From: Echinarachnius parma
Taxonomy: Eukaryota > Echinodermata > Echinoidea > Clypeasteroida > Echinarachniidae
Assembly: GCA_037951105.1 (NCBI GenBank)
Contig: JBAMJV010004337.1
Coordinates: forward strand, 1 to 64,000
DNA length: 64,000 bases
Direction of reading: 5' to 3'
Position numbers and translations under genes: made by a program. The notes below the pieces were generated by a model. That model had not been told where the DNA came from. It ran no database searches and worked only from the letters and a program-made list of their open reading frames with translations. This document shows positions 45,777 through 57,900 of the stretch, piece after piece (position 1 is the stretch's first letter; every line of letters begins with the position of its first letter).

Positions 45777-45910
45777 TTAAAAGGGATAGTAGAGTTTTGG
45801 TTTAGAGGGTGCTTCAAAAAATATTGTGAGGTAATACAAAACCAAGTGCAAAATTTGATAAAGCACACAAATTTAAAGACAAAATAAACTTTGTTTGATT
45901 AATATCTATT
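45777..45910 (-). mobile_element. Family A MITE fragment
   Basis: TTAAAAGGGATAGTAGAGTTTTGG, then GAGGTAATACAAAACCAAGTG and AAATAAACTTTGTTTGAT: the first 130 bp of a reverse-oriented family A element; the rest is missing. Confidence 0.7.
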
Positions 45911-46323
45911 CACATACAGCTTTAATATATTGTATAAGGTGTAAATGATTAGAAATGTATGAATTATTCGTGATAACAGCTTCGATCCATAACCGTATGG
46001 AACTATTATAAGTATCCATGATCGAGATGATGACAATTTTCTTCGTCTTTGCTAGTGTTTACTCACCGTTACTAGCAACACTGATGGGCTCAGCAACGAT
46101 CTAGTCTTTCCCGCCCCTTTTTTTAGATGACGTCATGATTTGAACAGCAAATGCTTTTCTAATGTTGTACCCTGTTCAACAATCATTTGGCCTACTAGTT
46201 CGTAAACGAATTAAAATTAATTAAAGGAAAACAAAACGCTAAAATGTTCGCTTACTGTTTCTGATAATTGCATATATTTCCTGTCACTTCTAGTCAATGT
46301 TTTTGAAACAACAATTGACTGAC
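45911..46323. other. Intergenic, nothing recognised
   Basis: No supported feature. Confidence 0.4.
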
Positions 46324-46512
46324 CACTGGAGGCTGCCATGTTTTCCAACGATACCACATGAAACGCCATCTGAGCGCAGCTAATAAAAGCGGGTTATGTA
46401 ACGGCTGTTGTTGAATCTGCTGCTGTGTCAGATGTTACGTAACCCGCTTTTGTTAGAGCCAATCGAATGACGTTTCATGCGGTACCATTGGAAAACATGA
46501 CAGCCTCCAGTC
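46324..46512. mobile_element. Fold-back element, 190 bp
   Basis: Left arm ACTGGAGGCTGCCATGTTTT...AAAGCGGGTTATGTAAC; right arm GTTACGTAACCCGCTTTT...AAAACATGACAGCCTCCAGT. Loop about 30 bp. Arms about 75-80 bp with scattered mismatches. Confidence 0.8.
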
Positions 46513-46639
46513 AAAACAGATGGCAGTGGTTTAATAAAAACAAATTATTTCCCTTATTAGTGATATGCAAGATGACAAAACACGACTAGAACTGACGGGA
46601 ATTATTCACTTATCTGTAACAGTATTGCGAAAATCACAG

Positions 46640-47016
46640 TCATTAGTAACATTGTCTAAATCCTCAAAATCAAATCGGAATTCTAGCGGTTCCCTCATAC
46701 CTTATTGTATTCCTATTAACAATAAAAGCATATGGGACAGGTTTCAGTTTTTCAAATTTCCCTTTCGTTAAGAAGATATTTACGATTGAATTGTTCAGAT
46801 GTTAAATTATCCACTGGACCACGAAAACCGTGTACAAAGTGAGTGCAATGAGTGAGTTTCACTCTGCATTTGTGCTCATTACTCGGGCATATAACGTACA
46901 TTTGACTTGAAATTTTCACACAACACCCAGTGAACATATCAGATAACAACAATATACATTGTATCAACCACTCATCACTTTTTGCACATGTCAACAAAGT
47001 TACTAGATCCATTTAT
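46640..47016 (-). mobile_element. MITE-like element, family C
   Basis: TTAGTAACATTGTCTAAATCC on the left; AACAAAGTTACTAGATCCATTTA on the right; same orientation as 2691-3064. The outermost TTAAAGGG is eroded on both sides. Confidence 0.75.
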
Positions 47017-47236
47017 GATGTTACTGTCATGAGGGTTTTCTTTTCTGACTGACGTGACGGACAGACGTCTATGTACAAACAGCAATACGAATGTATTCTC
47101 CGGGAACATCAAAATGGCCTTCAAAAAGTTCCAAAATGTTTGTAAAATATAATATTGTGAATATAAATTCGACGAGATTTAATCGGAATTCACCCTGACA
47201 TACCTGAACGTAAGGCAATAATATTCGATCTACTGT

Positions 47237-47700
47237 ATCCCTGATAGCAGACACTGGTAAAAATTACGTCAAATTTACGTCATTTTACGTCGGGTACGTC
47301 GTCTTAACGACGTCTTAAATTAACGTCAAAAAGTGAAGATTTTGCACCCGCGTTTACCGTGATATCGACGTCATATTTTGACGTGATATTGACGTATTTT
47401 TTTCCGAAAAGGCGTCTTTATGACGTCTTTAAGTCGTCAATTTGTACCATTAATTACGTTATTAAGACGACATAAAGACGTCTTATTGGTCAATATAAGA
47501 CGTGATTTTTACGTATTGATTTGACGTGATTTTCAAGTCGTGTACGTCGTCTTAAAGACGTCATAAATTCACGTCAAAAAATGAAGATTTTGCACCCGCG
47601 TTTCACGATATATAGACGTCATATTTTGACGTGCTAACGACGTCTTTTTATGATGAAAAGACGTCGTATTGACGTCATATTTTGAAGCGATTTTTACATT
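47237..47700. mobile_element. ACGTC-rich element, truncated copy
   Basis: Begins ATCCCTGATAGCAGACACTG like the full element at 49426, then about two 248-bp units with the shared block GTGAAGATTTTGCACCCGCG (47333; variant at 47581) and many GACGT/ACGTC words, then breaks into AT-rich sequence. One perfect TGACGTCA at 47670-47677. Confidence 0.8.
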
Positions 47701-48069
47701 ATTAATAATTAAAAAATTGAGATGGTTATGTCTTGTAGTATATTCAACAGTCAACAGTTTTATAACATGTAACACTTAATCCTATCCTATTCCTAAATCC
47801 TAAACCTATCCTATCCTATAACCTACGTCTAACACCTTACTGATCAGTTGTCGTATAGGTTCCGTATATATATCCCGCTTCTTAGTATGTGAGATTTAAA
47901 TGGTTAGTATTGACTGTTTAGTATTTCAAAGAGTTGATGCCTAAATAATTAATTTGCAAATCATGTTGAAAATATTAAAAACAGGTTGGTATTTATATTA
48001 GTTTTAATATCTGCAAAAACAAGATCATAATAACAATGTTTTCAATGTAAATAGTTATAAAAATTGGAA
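47701..48069. other. Spacer, nothing recognised
   Basis: AT-rich with CCTAA/CCTAT-like words at 47780-47825; no supported feature. Confidence 0.4.
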
Positions 48070-48575
48070 TTTTACTTTGCACTCTAATGCGATTGTTTAT
48101 AATCGATCATGAATGAATCCTGTATCCATTAGACCTGAAGACGTTAATCATAAGTCCTACTGTATTTTCTATTGTTATTTATGTTCTAAAAGGTTTCTTT
48201 AGAAAATTTAGCAATATTACCACCTTGGGATCATTGGGTTATTTCCACTTTGATACGATCGTTTATAATCGATCATGAATTATTCCTGTAGGCGATCCTA
48301 TTATGTTGTAGACGTTCATAAGTCCAATATTTGTTTGTTTGTTTTTACTCATGTTCTAAAGGGATTCTTTAGGAAATCTAGCAATATTACCACCCTGGCA
48401 TCATTGGGTTATTTCCACTTTGATACTATCGTTTATAATCGATGATGAATTATTCCTGTAGGCGATAATAGGTTGTAGACAGTCCAATATTTGTTTGTTT
48501 TTTCTCATGTGCTTAAAGGTTTCTTTAGATAATTTAGCAATGTTACCTTGGCAACATTGAAAATTTGTTGTAGAA
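48070..48575. repeat. Tandem array, about 168 bp x 3
   Basis: TTTATAATCGATCATGAAT recurs at about 48096, 48262 and 48432, each followed by CCTGTA, AGTCC(A/T)A, CATGTTCTAAA, GG(T/A)TTCTTTAG, TTTAGCAAT(A/G)TTACC and ATTGGGTTATTTCCACTTTG. Confidence 0.8.
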
Positions 48576-48619
48576 TTAGCATTATACAGATAATCAGCTA
48601 AATTGCATATTTGTTTTAT

Positions 48620-49425
48620 TAGGTCAGAGGCAGGCGCGCCGGAAGCAGTTTTGGATTGGGGGGGGGGGGGGGGGCAAAACCCCAAGGGGGCTCACAATTT
48701 TGGTGTGTATAGGGGCTCATGCCCAACCACACTCTGGGTTGCCAAGTTTGAGCCAGAGGTGAGAATGAGACATTGCGAGGGAGCGAAGCGACTGAGCGGG
48801 GGGAGGGTGTGGGAGGGGGGTGTCCCCCCTCCCACGGTAGGGAGTTTTTGCATTTTTGGACTTGAAATTGTGCAATCTGATGCATACCTAGATAGGAAAT
48901 TCGGCTGTATTTGGGAAAGCGTGATATGATTTGATCGACCAGAAAGTTTTAATATATTTTTCACGTAGAAAACAAATAATTGACACACTAATAAATATGT
49001 ACCCCAAAACACACACACACAACACAACATAAACCATAATTATGCAACATTATGTATGATCCAACAACACACTGCCAATAATGAGTCCCGATGGAGCGAA
49101 GCGCCTGAGGGCTGGGGCAGGGAGGGAGGGGGATGGTTTGGGAGGGGGTATCCCCCTCCCACGGTAAGAAAGATTTTGCATTTATGAATTTGAAATTGTG
49201 CAATCTGGTGCATACCTAGATAGGAAATTCGGGCTTAAGATTAACTGCATCTGGGAAAGCGTGTTATGATTTGATATATTTTTCACGAAGAAAGCAAATA
49301 ATTGACGCACTAATAAATATGCACCACTCCCACATAAATATTGTATTTAGTGTCATACACAGTTCCAACATAAACCATATATGGCTTATGTATGATCCAA
49401 CAACATGGCCTACAGCCAATAATGA
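48620..49425. repeat. Two tandem units (about 340 bp) of the GAGCGAAGCG repeat with a G-run
   Basis: A G-run at 48658-48674 follows CGCGCCGGAAGCAG. Then unit 1 (about 48770-49080) and unit 2 (about 49085-49425) share GAGCGAAGCG, GGGAGGGGG...CCCCCTCCCACGGTA, TTGAAATTGTGCAATCTG, CTAGATAGGAAATTCGG, AAATAATTGACNCACTAATA and ATGTATGATCCAACAAC. The element at 49426 starts exactly at the end of unit 2. Confidence 0.75.
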
Positions 49426-52008
49426 ATCCCTGATAGCAAACACTGGTAAAAATTTACGTCGTTTTTCGTCGTGCACGTCGTCTTAAAGACGTCTTAAATT
49501 CACGTCAAAAGTGAAGATTTTGCACCCGCGTTTACCGTCATATAGACGTCATATTTTGACGTGAAAATGACGTATTTTTTTTCCGAAAAGGCGTCTTTAC
49601 GACGTCTTGAAGACGTCGAATTTGTACCATAAATTACGCCATTTAGACGACATAAAGACGTCTTATTGGTCAATATAAGACGTGCTTTTTACGTCTGGAT
49701 TTGACGTCATTTCCACCTTGTGTACGTCGTCTTTAAGACGTCGTAAATTCACGTCAAAAAGTGAAGATTTTGCACCCGCGTTTACCGTGATATAGACGTC
49801 ATATTTTGACGTGATAATGACGTATTTTTATCCGAAAAGGCGTCTTTATGACGTCTTTAAGTCGTCAATTTGTTCCATTAATTACGTTATTAAGACGACA
49901 TAAAGACGTCTTATTGGTCAATATAAGACATGATTTTTACGTATTGATTTGACGTGATTTTCACGTCGTGTACGTCGTCTTAAAGACGTCATAAATTCAC
50001 GTCAAAAAGTGAAGATTTTGCACCCGCGTTTACCGTCATATAGACGTCATATTTTGACGTGATAATGACGTATCTTTTTCCGAAAAAGCGTCTTGAAGAC
50101 GTCTTGAAGACGTCAATTTGTACCATAAATTACGCCATTTAGACGACATAAAGACGTCTTATTGACGTCATAAAAAGGTCGTCCATACGCCAAAAATAAT
50201 TGTTTAAATGTCTTTGAAAGACGTCATAATCACGTTGTAATAACGTCGTCTATACGACAAAAAATAATTGGAAAAAATGTTTTTTAAAAGACGTCACAAT
50301 GACGTAATGAAGTCGTTCATACGACAAAAAATGATGGCAAAAACTAGTCTTGTAAAGACGTCATAATGACGTCTTAATATTGTCGTGCGTACGACACAAA
50401 CCTTAATGGCAAAAATGGTCCTTTCAAAGACATTATAAAGACGTCATTATAAAGCCTTTTATACTACAAAATAAATACTTCAAAATTATCTTTTAATGAC
50501 GTGATACTGACGTCGTTTTTACATTCTTAATATGACGAAAAAGCATTGGAAAAATGGTCTTTGAAAGACGTCACAATGACGTTGTAAAAAGGTCGTCCAT
50601 ACGACATTAAATGATGGCAAAAACTAGTCTTGAAAACACATCATAATGACGTCATATTAACGTCGTCGTACGACACTAACCATAATGGCAAAAATAGTCT
50701 TTAAAAGACATCATGAAGACGTCAATTTTAAGACTTTTTTATGACAAAATAAATAGTGAAAAAATGGTCTTTGAAAGACGTCAACATGACGTAGTAAAAA
50801 GTTCGTCCATACGACAAAAAATGATGGCAAAAAAACTAGTCTTGAAAAGACTTCAAAATGACGTCGTAAAGTGGTCATCCATACGACAAAAAATGATGGC
50901 AAACAATAGTCTTGAAAAGACGTCAAAATGACGTCTTAATAATGTTGTCCGTAGGACACAAACCTTAATTGCAAAAATGGACTTTCAAAGACATCATAAA
51001 GACGTCGTTATAACGTATTTTATACTACAAAATAAATACTTAAAAATAATCTTTTAATGACGTGATAATGACGTCGTTTTCACATCCTTAATATGACGAA
51101 AAAGCATTGGAAAAAATGGTCTTTGAAAGACGTCACAATGACGTTGTAAAAAGGTCGTCCATACGACAATAAATGATGGCAAAAACTAGTCTTGAAATCA
51201 CATCATAATGACGTCGTATTAACGTCGTCGTACGACACAAATCATAATGGCAAAAATAGTCTTTAAAAGACATCATCAAGACGTCAATTTGTAGACGTTT
51301 TTATGACAAAATAAATAGTGGAAAAAATGGTCTTTGAAAGACGTCAAAATGACGTAGTAAAAAGGTCGTCCATACGACAAAAAATGATGGCAAAATAGTC
51401 TTTCAAAGACATCATAAAGACGTCGTTGTTACGTCTTCTATACGACAAAAATAAATACTGAAAAAGTGATCTTTAAATGACGTAATATTAACGTAATTTT
51501 TACGTCCTTCCATACGACAAAAAACAATTGGAATATGGTCTTTGAAATACGTCACATAAACGTCGTAAAAAGGGCGTCCATACGACAAAAAATGATGGCA
51601 AAAAATTGGTCTTGAAAAGGCGTCAAACTTACGTCTTTATAGCGTTATTGATACGACATAAACCCGTATGGCAAAAATGGTCTTTAAACGACATTATAAA
51701 GACGTCGTTATCATGTCTTCTATACGACAATAATACATTCTTAAAAATGGTCTTTGAACGACGTTATAATGACATCGTTTTTACGTCTTTCCTACGACAA
51801 AAATAAATAGTGGAAAAATGGTCGTTTAAAGATGTTATAATGACGTCAATTTTACGTCTTTTATACGACATAAGTCATCATGTCAAAAATGGTCTTTAAA
51901 ATACGTCATAATGACGTCGTATTCTGATCGTTTGTACGACATATGACGTGTTTACCAGTTTACGACCAAATTAAGACGTCATAAAGACGTCAGTCTGCTA
52001 TCAGGGAT
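49426..52008. mobile_element. TIR-bounded 2.58-kb non-coding element built of ACGTC repeats
   Basis: Ends ATCCCTGATAGCAAAC and GTCTGCTATCAGGGAT form a 16-bp inverted repeat with one mismatch. The left third (to about 50180) is made of 248-250 bp units marked by GTGAAGATTTTGCACCCGCG (49511, 49761, 50009). The rest consists of units of about 70-75 bp with the frame GTCTTTGAAAGACGTC, ATGACGT, GTCGTCCATACGACAA, ATGATGGCAAAAA. A higher-order unit of about 560 bp is visible (50432-50750 resembles 50990-51305). GACGTC is a palindrome and recurs throughout on both strands; perfect TGACGTCA (CRE consensus) at 49702, 50163, 50647 and 51841. No protein frame of interest. CpG density is high against an AT-rich surround. 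Confidence 0.85.
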
Positions 52009-52959
52009 GTCCCATTTGGTTTATATTTAGATCATGATACCTTAAATGTGCACCTGTAGTGTGTCAGATATTGCCCAAAATGACATTTGAGACTTCAATC
52101 CGGTACCAAAATCATTGTAAGATATGTCCGAATGATGTGTGAAAGTTTCATTGAAAAAGAACACAGCTTTCTTGGTTTAAAAGGCGAAAATATGCGTCAG
52201 CTTTTACAACGGACGTTTATGAGGCTTATGACCGTTAATTAACGCTTTTGAGCTGAATGATAGATATCGTCATACTAAAGGGGCATTTGAAAAAATCTAA
52301 CCCTATTTTATTCTTCTCTTACCATAAGCTAAACAACACGGTAGAAGAGAAACGAGGAAGCTCCAAGTAATTTTCGTGGAGTTAGACACTTAACAGGCAT
52401 CCCTTTAAACTACTATTTTCCCAACCCAAACTTGACCCTGACCTAAAACACAACCCGAATAATCATAACCCCTCAATGTATTTCTAATTACCAATCGAAA
52501 ATTCGAAAAAGGCAGAAGTGCATGTGTTGACCAACATGACCATGCGACAAGTTAACCAATTATGTTTTAATACCCACTTCTCTCATCCACTTCCCTTTCC
52601 ATAGAATGTTTTAATGTCAACAAAATAATGTTCATTTGTTCCCTTCCATGTTAGAATTGTTAGAATCAACAAATTAGTCAAATCAATGAATGGTTGCTGG
52701 GCAGCAGTAGTATTGTCAAAATTATATTCTACTATACGATAAACACTCAGTATTATCTATGTAAAAACAAATAAAGATGCTGCAATGCACGCGCAATTTG
52801 AGTGTCTTATCTATACGTTATGACGTTTACCAGGAGGAGGGACGTGGGCGCGACTAAGAAAACAATTATAGCCAAAGTTTGTTCACGTTTGCCCACTATG
52901 GCGTATCCAGAATCGACCCACGTGGGGGCAACGACGGGAACAAGGATTTCCTTGAGGGG
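52009..52959. other. Intergenic, nothing supported
   Basis: An open frame at 52802-53200 (+) crosses into a fold-back element, so it is not a gene. No other feature. Confidence 0.4.
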
Positions 52960-53258
52960 TATAGAGTACAGAAGCCATGACGTCATAAAAACACTTTTAC
53001 TTCAATGGGCAATCAGTGTTATAGTGCACTGGTTCCTAAATTTAGGAACCAGTGCACTATATCAAAACACTGATTGCCCATTGACACAAAAAAAATCATT
53101 CGGATGGGCATATCTCAGCCAATACTTAACCTATTCCTTTGATTTTCGGTATTTGGACATTATTTGTTATGCTCTTTCTGGAAATGAAGTCCAAATTTGA
53201 AAATTCTAAACAAAATGTTTATGACATCATTTATGACATCACACTTCACCACTCTATA
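52960..53258. mobile_element. Long fold-back MITE, family F, copy 2 (left arm shortened)
   Basis: Same centre as copy 1 (GGGCAATCAGTGTTATAGTG, loop CTAAATTTAGG, complement) and full right arm (CATATCTCAGCCAATAC, TTTGATTTTCGGTATTTGG). The left arm outside the centre is only about 50 bp, showing an internal deletion. Ends TATAGAGTAC and CACTCTATAG. Confidence 0.85.
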
Positions 53259-54800
53259 GTATAGTTTTACAGACTGTGTCGAATAGACTGTAATATGTTA
53301 ATATATTCTGTATACATTTAGGACTTAGAGGAGGGTGATGGGGGCACCCGACGGTGTCGGAGGCAAGGATGCCCACACGGGGATGTATAGCCCCCTCCTC
53401 CCATTACGTATACCCTCATTACTTAGTCGGGTCGGCACTTATCATACTAGCACGACTCACAGAGCGATAATAAAAACGTCATACCACTACAATCGTTAAT
53501 TATAAATTCCACTTCGACGATTAGCTAATAACTAATTCCCAGTATATGCAATGTGTAATTATTAATTATATATTTTCTTTATGTTCTGTTAGATTTATGC
53601 TATATAATTATTGTCATGAATTAAGTTGAAGTTTCATATTTTGTATAGCCTGATATAATGCTAGTTTTATAGTGTATATTATTATCATTGAATTGTAAAG
53701 CGCATTGAGACCATGTATAATGCGCTATATAAGCACCATTATTATTATTATTATTATTTATAATGACAGGTTTATGCGATTTTAGTGATATCATTGTTTT
53801 CCAATTCGACTTGTATGACATTACTAATCAATCTGTATCAATTTGTATGATTTTATCAACACACTTCCTTCTGGAACTTGCGCCAAAAAAAAGGTCCCCA
53901 CCAAGAAACGATAAGAGGACCATCATTTTAAAACAAAATGTAAATTAATGATGAATAACAAAGTGTTTGCATTTATTTTTTCACAAGGAAAATGCATTTT
54001 ATGTCGGAAATGGTGGTAACATTTTGCATTCTCATTATTGATTCATTAAGAAGAAGACTAATTGAGCTGTAAAATACTTCAAACAAAGCAAGTGCACGAA
54101 TCAGTCTAATAAAAACATTTTTCATATCAAACATACTACAAAATATAGAGGCTACATTGTGAAAAATAAGAATTTGGGCTAAATGTAGAAATTTATCATC
54201 ATGAAAGAGGCTCCATTTCGAGTTCTCTATTCCAATTTAAGAAAAGTACGTTTGTTTAGTATGTATATCATATTTTCTAAGGGGCCATACTATTCACATA
54301 CGTTCTTGAATGTACCTTCACAATCTTAATTTTCATGATTTTAGGCATTCAACATTGATAACAAATATGCGATATGGCATCTAATTCGCATACTCCACTC
54401 CTTATCATTAATAGCACGACTACAACATAATGATCACGAACCGTGCCTGCCAAATAACCAAAGATTAACCAAGTCTGCCCCTGCCTATCTTTGACATGTT
54501 TGCTCCATGTGTCGCATGAGCTCATCGATTAGATGTTTGTCAATCATTAACGATTAAAATAAATGGAGCCCGCCTAGTTAATCATCGTGATACTAGATAA
54601 CATATTCATAAGAGTCGGTTAAATTATCTACTAATTAAACTTAGATACACGTATTCAACGCATACACACCCACGTTACATGGAGACAGCAATTTCTAGCC
54701 GTATCTACAACAGATAAACTAGTTTACTCAGGTATCCGTCTGATCTCGCGGCGCTAGCATCATTTGGAAGAAAATCTCGTCGATCCGGTGGAAGTTATTT
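53259..54800. other. Intergenic upstream of tetraspanin 2
   Basis: At 53690-53760 the text GTAAAGCGCATTGAGA...GCGCTATATAAGCACC(ATT)n is the widespread invertebrate retroposon tail type. The rest is AT-rich and unassigned. Confidence 0.45.
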
Positions 54801-54801
54801 T

Positions 54802-54822
54802 CCAATAAAAAGGACTATAAAG
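54802..54822 (+). promoter_or_regulatory. Candidate core promoter of tetraspanin 2
   Basis: TATAAAG at 54816-54822, with CCAAT at 54802-54806 just before it, about 84-90 nt upstream of the ATG. A start site about 25-30 nt downstream (near 54843-54850) would leave a 5' UTR of about 60 nt rich in TTCTTC/CTTCTT. Inferred from sequence only. Confidence 0.4.
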
Positions 54823-54905
54823 CCTTCGTCAGTCATCATTTGATTGCTTGATTCTTCTTTGATCTCCATCTGTCGTCGTAAATCCGTCCAGGAACGTAAT
54901 TCAAA

Positions 54906-54971
54906 ATGGTGGCTGGAATCGGAGCCAAGCTTGCAAAGCTGCTTCTCTGGATCTTTACTTTCGCACTATGG
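54906..54971 (+). CDS. Tetraspanin 2, exon 1
   Basis: 22 codons, ATG in AAAATGG context, donor GTAAGA. MVAGIGAKLAKLLLWIF then TFALW, parallel to exon 1 of gene 1 but one codon shorter. Confidence 0.88.
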
Positions 54972-57900
54972 GTAAGAACAAAATAAATGTTAATATTGAT
55001 TAAGTATTATGTTTTTAATATTAAATAATAAATGTATTTGTAATATATGTGATACAATAGCAAAACGGAAAAAGATAAATTACCGGCCAGACAGATATTT
55101 GGCACGTATTAATGAGTGAGATAGAATTATATAATTATGTTTAATTAAATATTTTGATATCATCAATTCAAAATGAATTAATACATAATCTGTAAAGTAT
55201 ACATTATAAATTCATGTCAGATACGAATCAGCTACTTTTCAAAATTGTTGTCATAAGTATGTAAAGCATAATTCACTTTAATGATTTTAGTACGGAGTAT
55301 AAACGCTATTCTAGACTCGATATCTTCTTTGATTGGTGGATTTCCCTAAAAGAATTGCCTTGACAAAATGCAGCATTTGTTATAATCTACAGCAAACAGG
55401 TATAATTTTGCAAGTTACGATCATCCTCCAAGAAGGAAAGAAAAAAAAGAGAAGAAAATAAGTAAAAACATGTCCTATCCATGAAACCGGATGAATAAAT
55501 CGCATTTCAAAACTTTCTTTTGACTAGATTGCTGGCCTAATCCTCGTCGTCGTCGGTGCCATCGTCCTTGCCGACCAGGACGACTATACGGACATCTTCG
55601 GGAGTCAGAACATCAAGGTGTTAGCCGGGGTGACCGTCGGCCTCGGTTGCTACGCGTTCCTCGTCGGGTTCGCCGGTTGCCGCGGCACTTGTAAAGAGGG
55701 CACTGGCTGGCTTAAAGTAGTAAGTAATATGTGCTGTGCTCCTGAAAATGCAACAAAGCGTTGAGCTATCATTTATTACAGTGATTCATCAACTTTATAT
55801 CTAAGCCTTGGATCATAATATACCACTATAATCGGAAGATTCTTCTGAATAAAGTGTGAACGTTACATTAAACAAAAACACTGTTTATAGGTTTATTCCT
55901 AGTGACAATTTTGAAAATGAATGTCATAATTTATCCCATACTGCCCATTGGTTTTGACTGCAATAGAAAAGCGTTCTGGAACGCCTGTCAATTCAATCAT
56001 AAATGTCTCCATAATTAAGGGAAGTTAATAGATCACTTTAAAAGTTTAAAGGACAATGAAACCCAAGCAAAATGTTGCTTTCATATACTTGAAGAGATTA
56101 GGAGGAATAATCTCTGAAAGTTAGAGCATAATCAGGCAAAAACAAGAAAACTATGGCTCTTTGAAGATGTCCATTTATTCCTATGGGGAACTCAAATTGG
56201 CAACGCACTCTGATAAGTGTGTGGACTACTCCCTATATATGTTTTGTACACAAATGTTCCCATTTTTACAGTTTTTTTCATAGTCACACTTTTCCATTCC
56301 CCCAACTATGTATAAAAGCATTCTACAAAACATATGTTGAACTCAAACGAAGGGTAAACATAAACTTTGAGAAAATTGAGCAAAATTGAAATTTTATGTA
56401 CAAAATGTATGGGGAGTAGTCCACAACTTTGCCAGAGTGCGTTGCCAATTTGAGTCACTCGTATAAATAAATGGCTCTTTTCAAAGAGCCATAGTTTTCT
56501 TATTTCTTGGCCGATTGTGCTCAAATTTTCAGGGACTATTCATCATAATAGTGTCTTATAGTGCATACAACAATTTGTCTGGATTTCATTGTCCTTTAAC
56601 TTAGTGATCGCGTCATCATGAAATAAGAATGTGTTTTAATTGAAGATGATTATGATGAGGTTGATGATGATGATTATGATGATGATAATGATGATGATTC
56701 ATCCATGATTCTAATTTAAATTAGAAAATAAATTAACCCGTCAATTAGACTACAACATCAATTAGACGACAATTTGAATTCATTAAAAATCATTTTAAAT
56801 CAAAGTGGTTTGTTCAATATTTTACTGAACTTGAAGATGCCTGCAAAAAAAGAAGGACACTATCTTTTAAATCAGGTCAACTACAACTTTATACGCCACA
56901 TTATACATTATGACGTCATGTATACTCGAATCTCAAGCTGTTGTTGTTTTGTTGTCATGGAAATGATATCGGGGATAGGCAAGCTGCCAAAAGGGTGTGA
57001 ATCGGCTGAAACAAAAAGCTTGTGAACGTTTGATGAGCAATCGTTTAGAGACAATCACGCACACATCATTCGGGCTTAGATTGTCTGATCAAGTATTTGT
57101 TCTGGGACGTGGTTATGTCATGATTAGTTTAGTGAGCAGATAAATTGGCAGGTTGTCCTTGTCCAGGTGGCTCACAATATCTCACAAGGTGAACACACTG
57201 TGATTACAATGTGATGCATCATGTGTTCACAGTGTGTCACAAGTAGGACATACGTATAATACACTGTAAGCCCATATCATCTGGGTCCCGTTGCAGAAAG
57301 AGATACAATGTACAATTGTAAATTACAATTGATTGTAAGTCAGACATTTCGCGCGCTTCAACAAATTAGATTTGTGCATTTAGAGCAAATGATCTGACTT
57401 ACAATTAATTTTAACTTATAATCGATTGTATCTCTTTCTGCAACGGGGCCCTGGTGGCTCACAAGGTGAACACACTGTGAGTACAAAGTGATGCATCATG
57501 TGTTCACAGTGTGTCATACGTAGGACTTACTTTAATACACTGTAATTTAACCTATGGATTATGTGTTGTCAGTGGAGTGTAATTTGAACACATTCAGAGC
57601 ACCCTGTGATCACACTTTGGTCGCACTGTGAGCACATCGCACAGTGGGCCAGAACCGCCTCAAAGTGTACCAAAATTCATTACTCATTGAAGAAGGTTAA
57701 TGAAGTTCCTGGTTAAAGGACCTAATGGGTTTTCAGACCCATAGAATTCGATGGGAGTATTTTCAGATCCGTGTGACGTCATCAAAATACTGTTTTCTGA
57801 TTGGACAAGGCAAATATTCATTGTAACACATAGACAGATTCATATAACACGTATTAGTGGGACTTATAAGGGATTTCTGGACCTAAGAAACACAATTGGA

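Noticed and set aside
47237-52008. CRISPR-like array (regular repeats with spacers)
   Set aside because: Units are 70-250 bp and diverge gradually, with no unique spacers; eukaryotic context; a satellite-like transposon interior fits better.
52802-53200. 132-codon + strand frame
   Set aside because: Its second half is the arm of a family F fold-back element; no domain.
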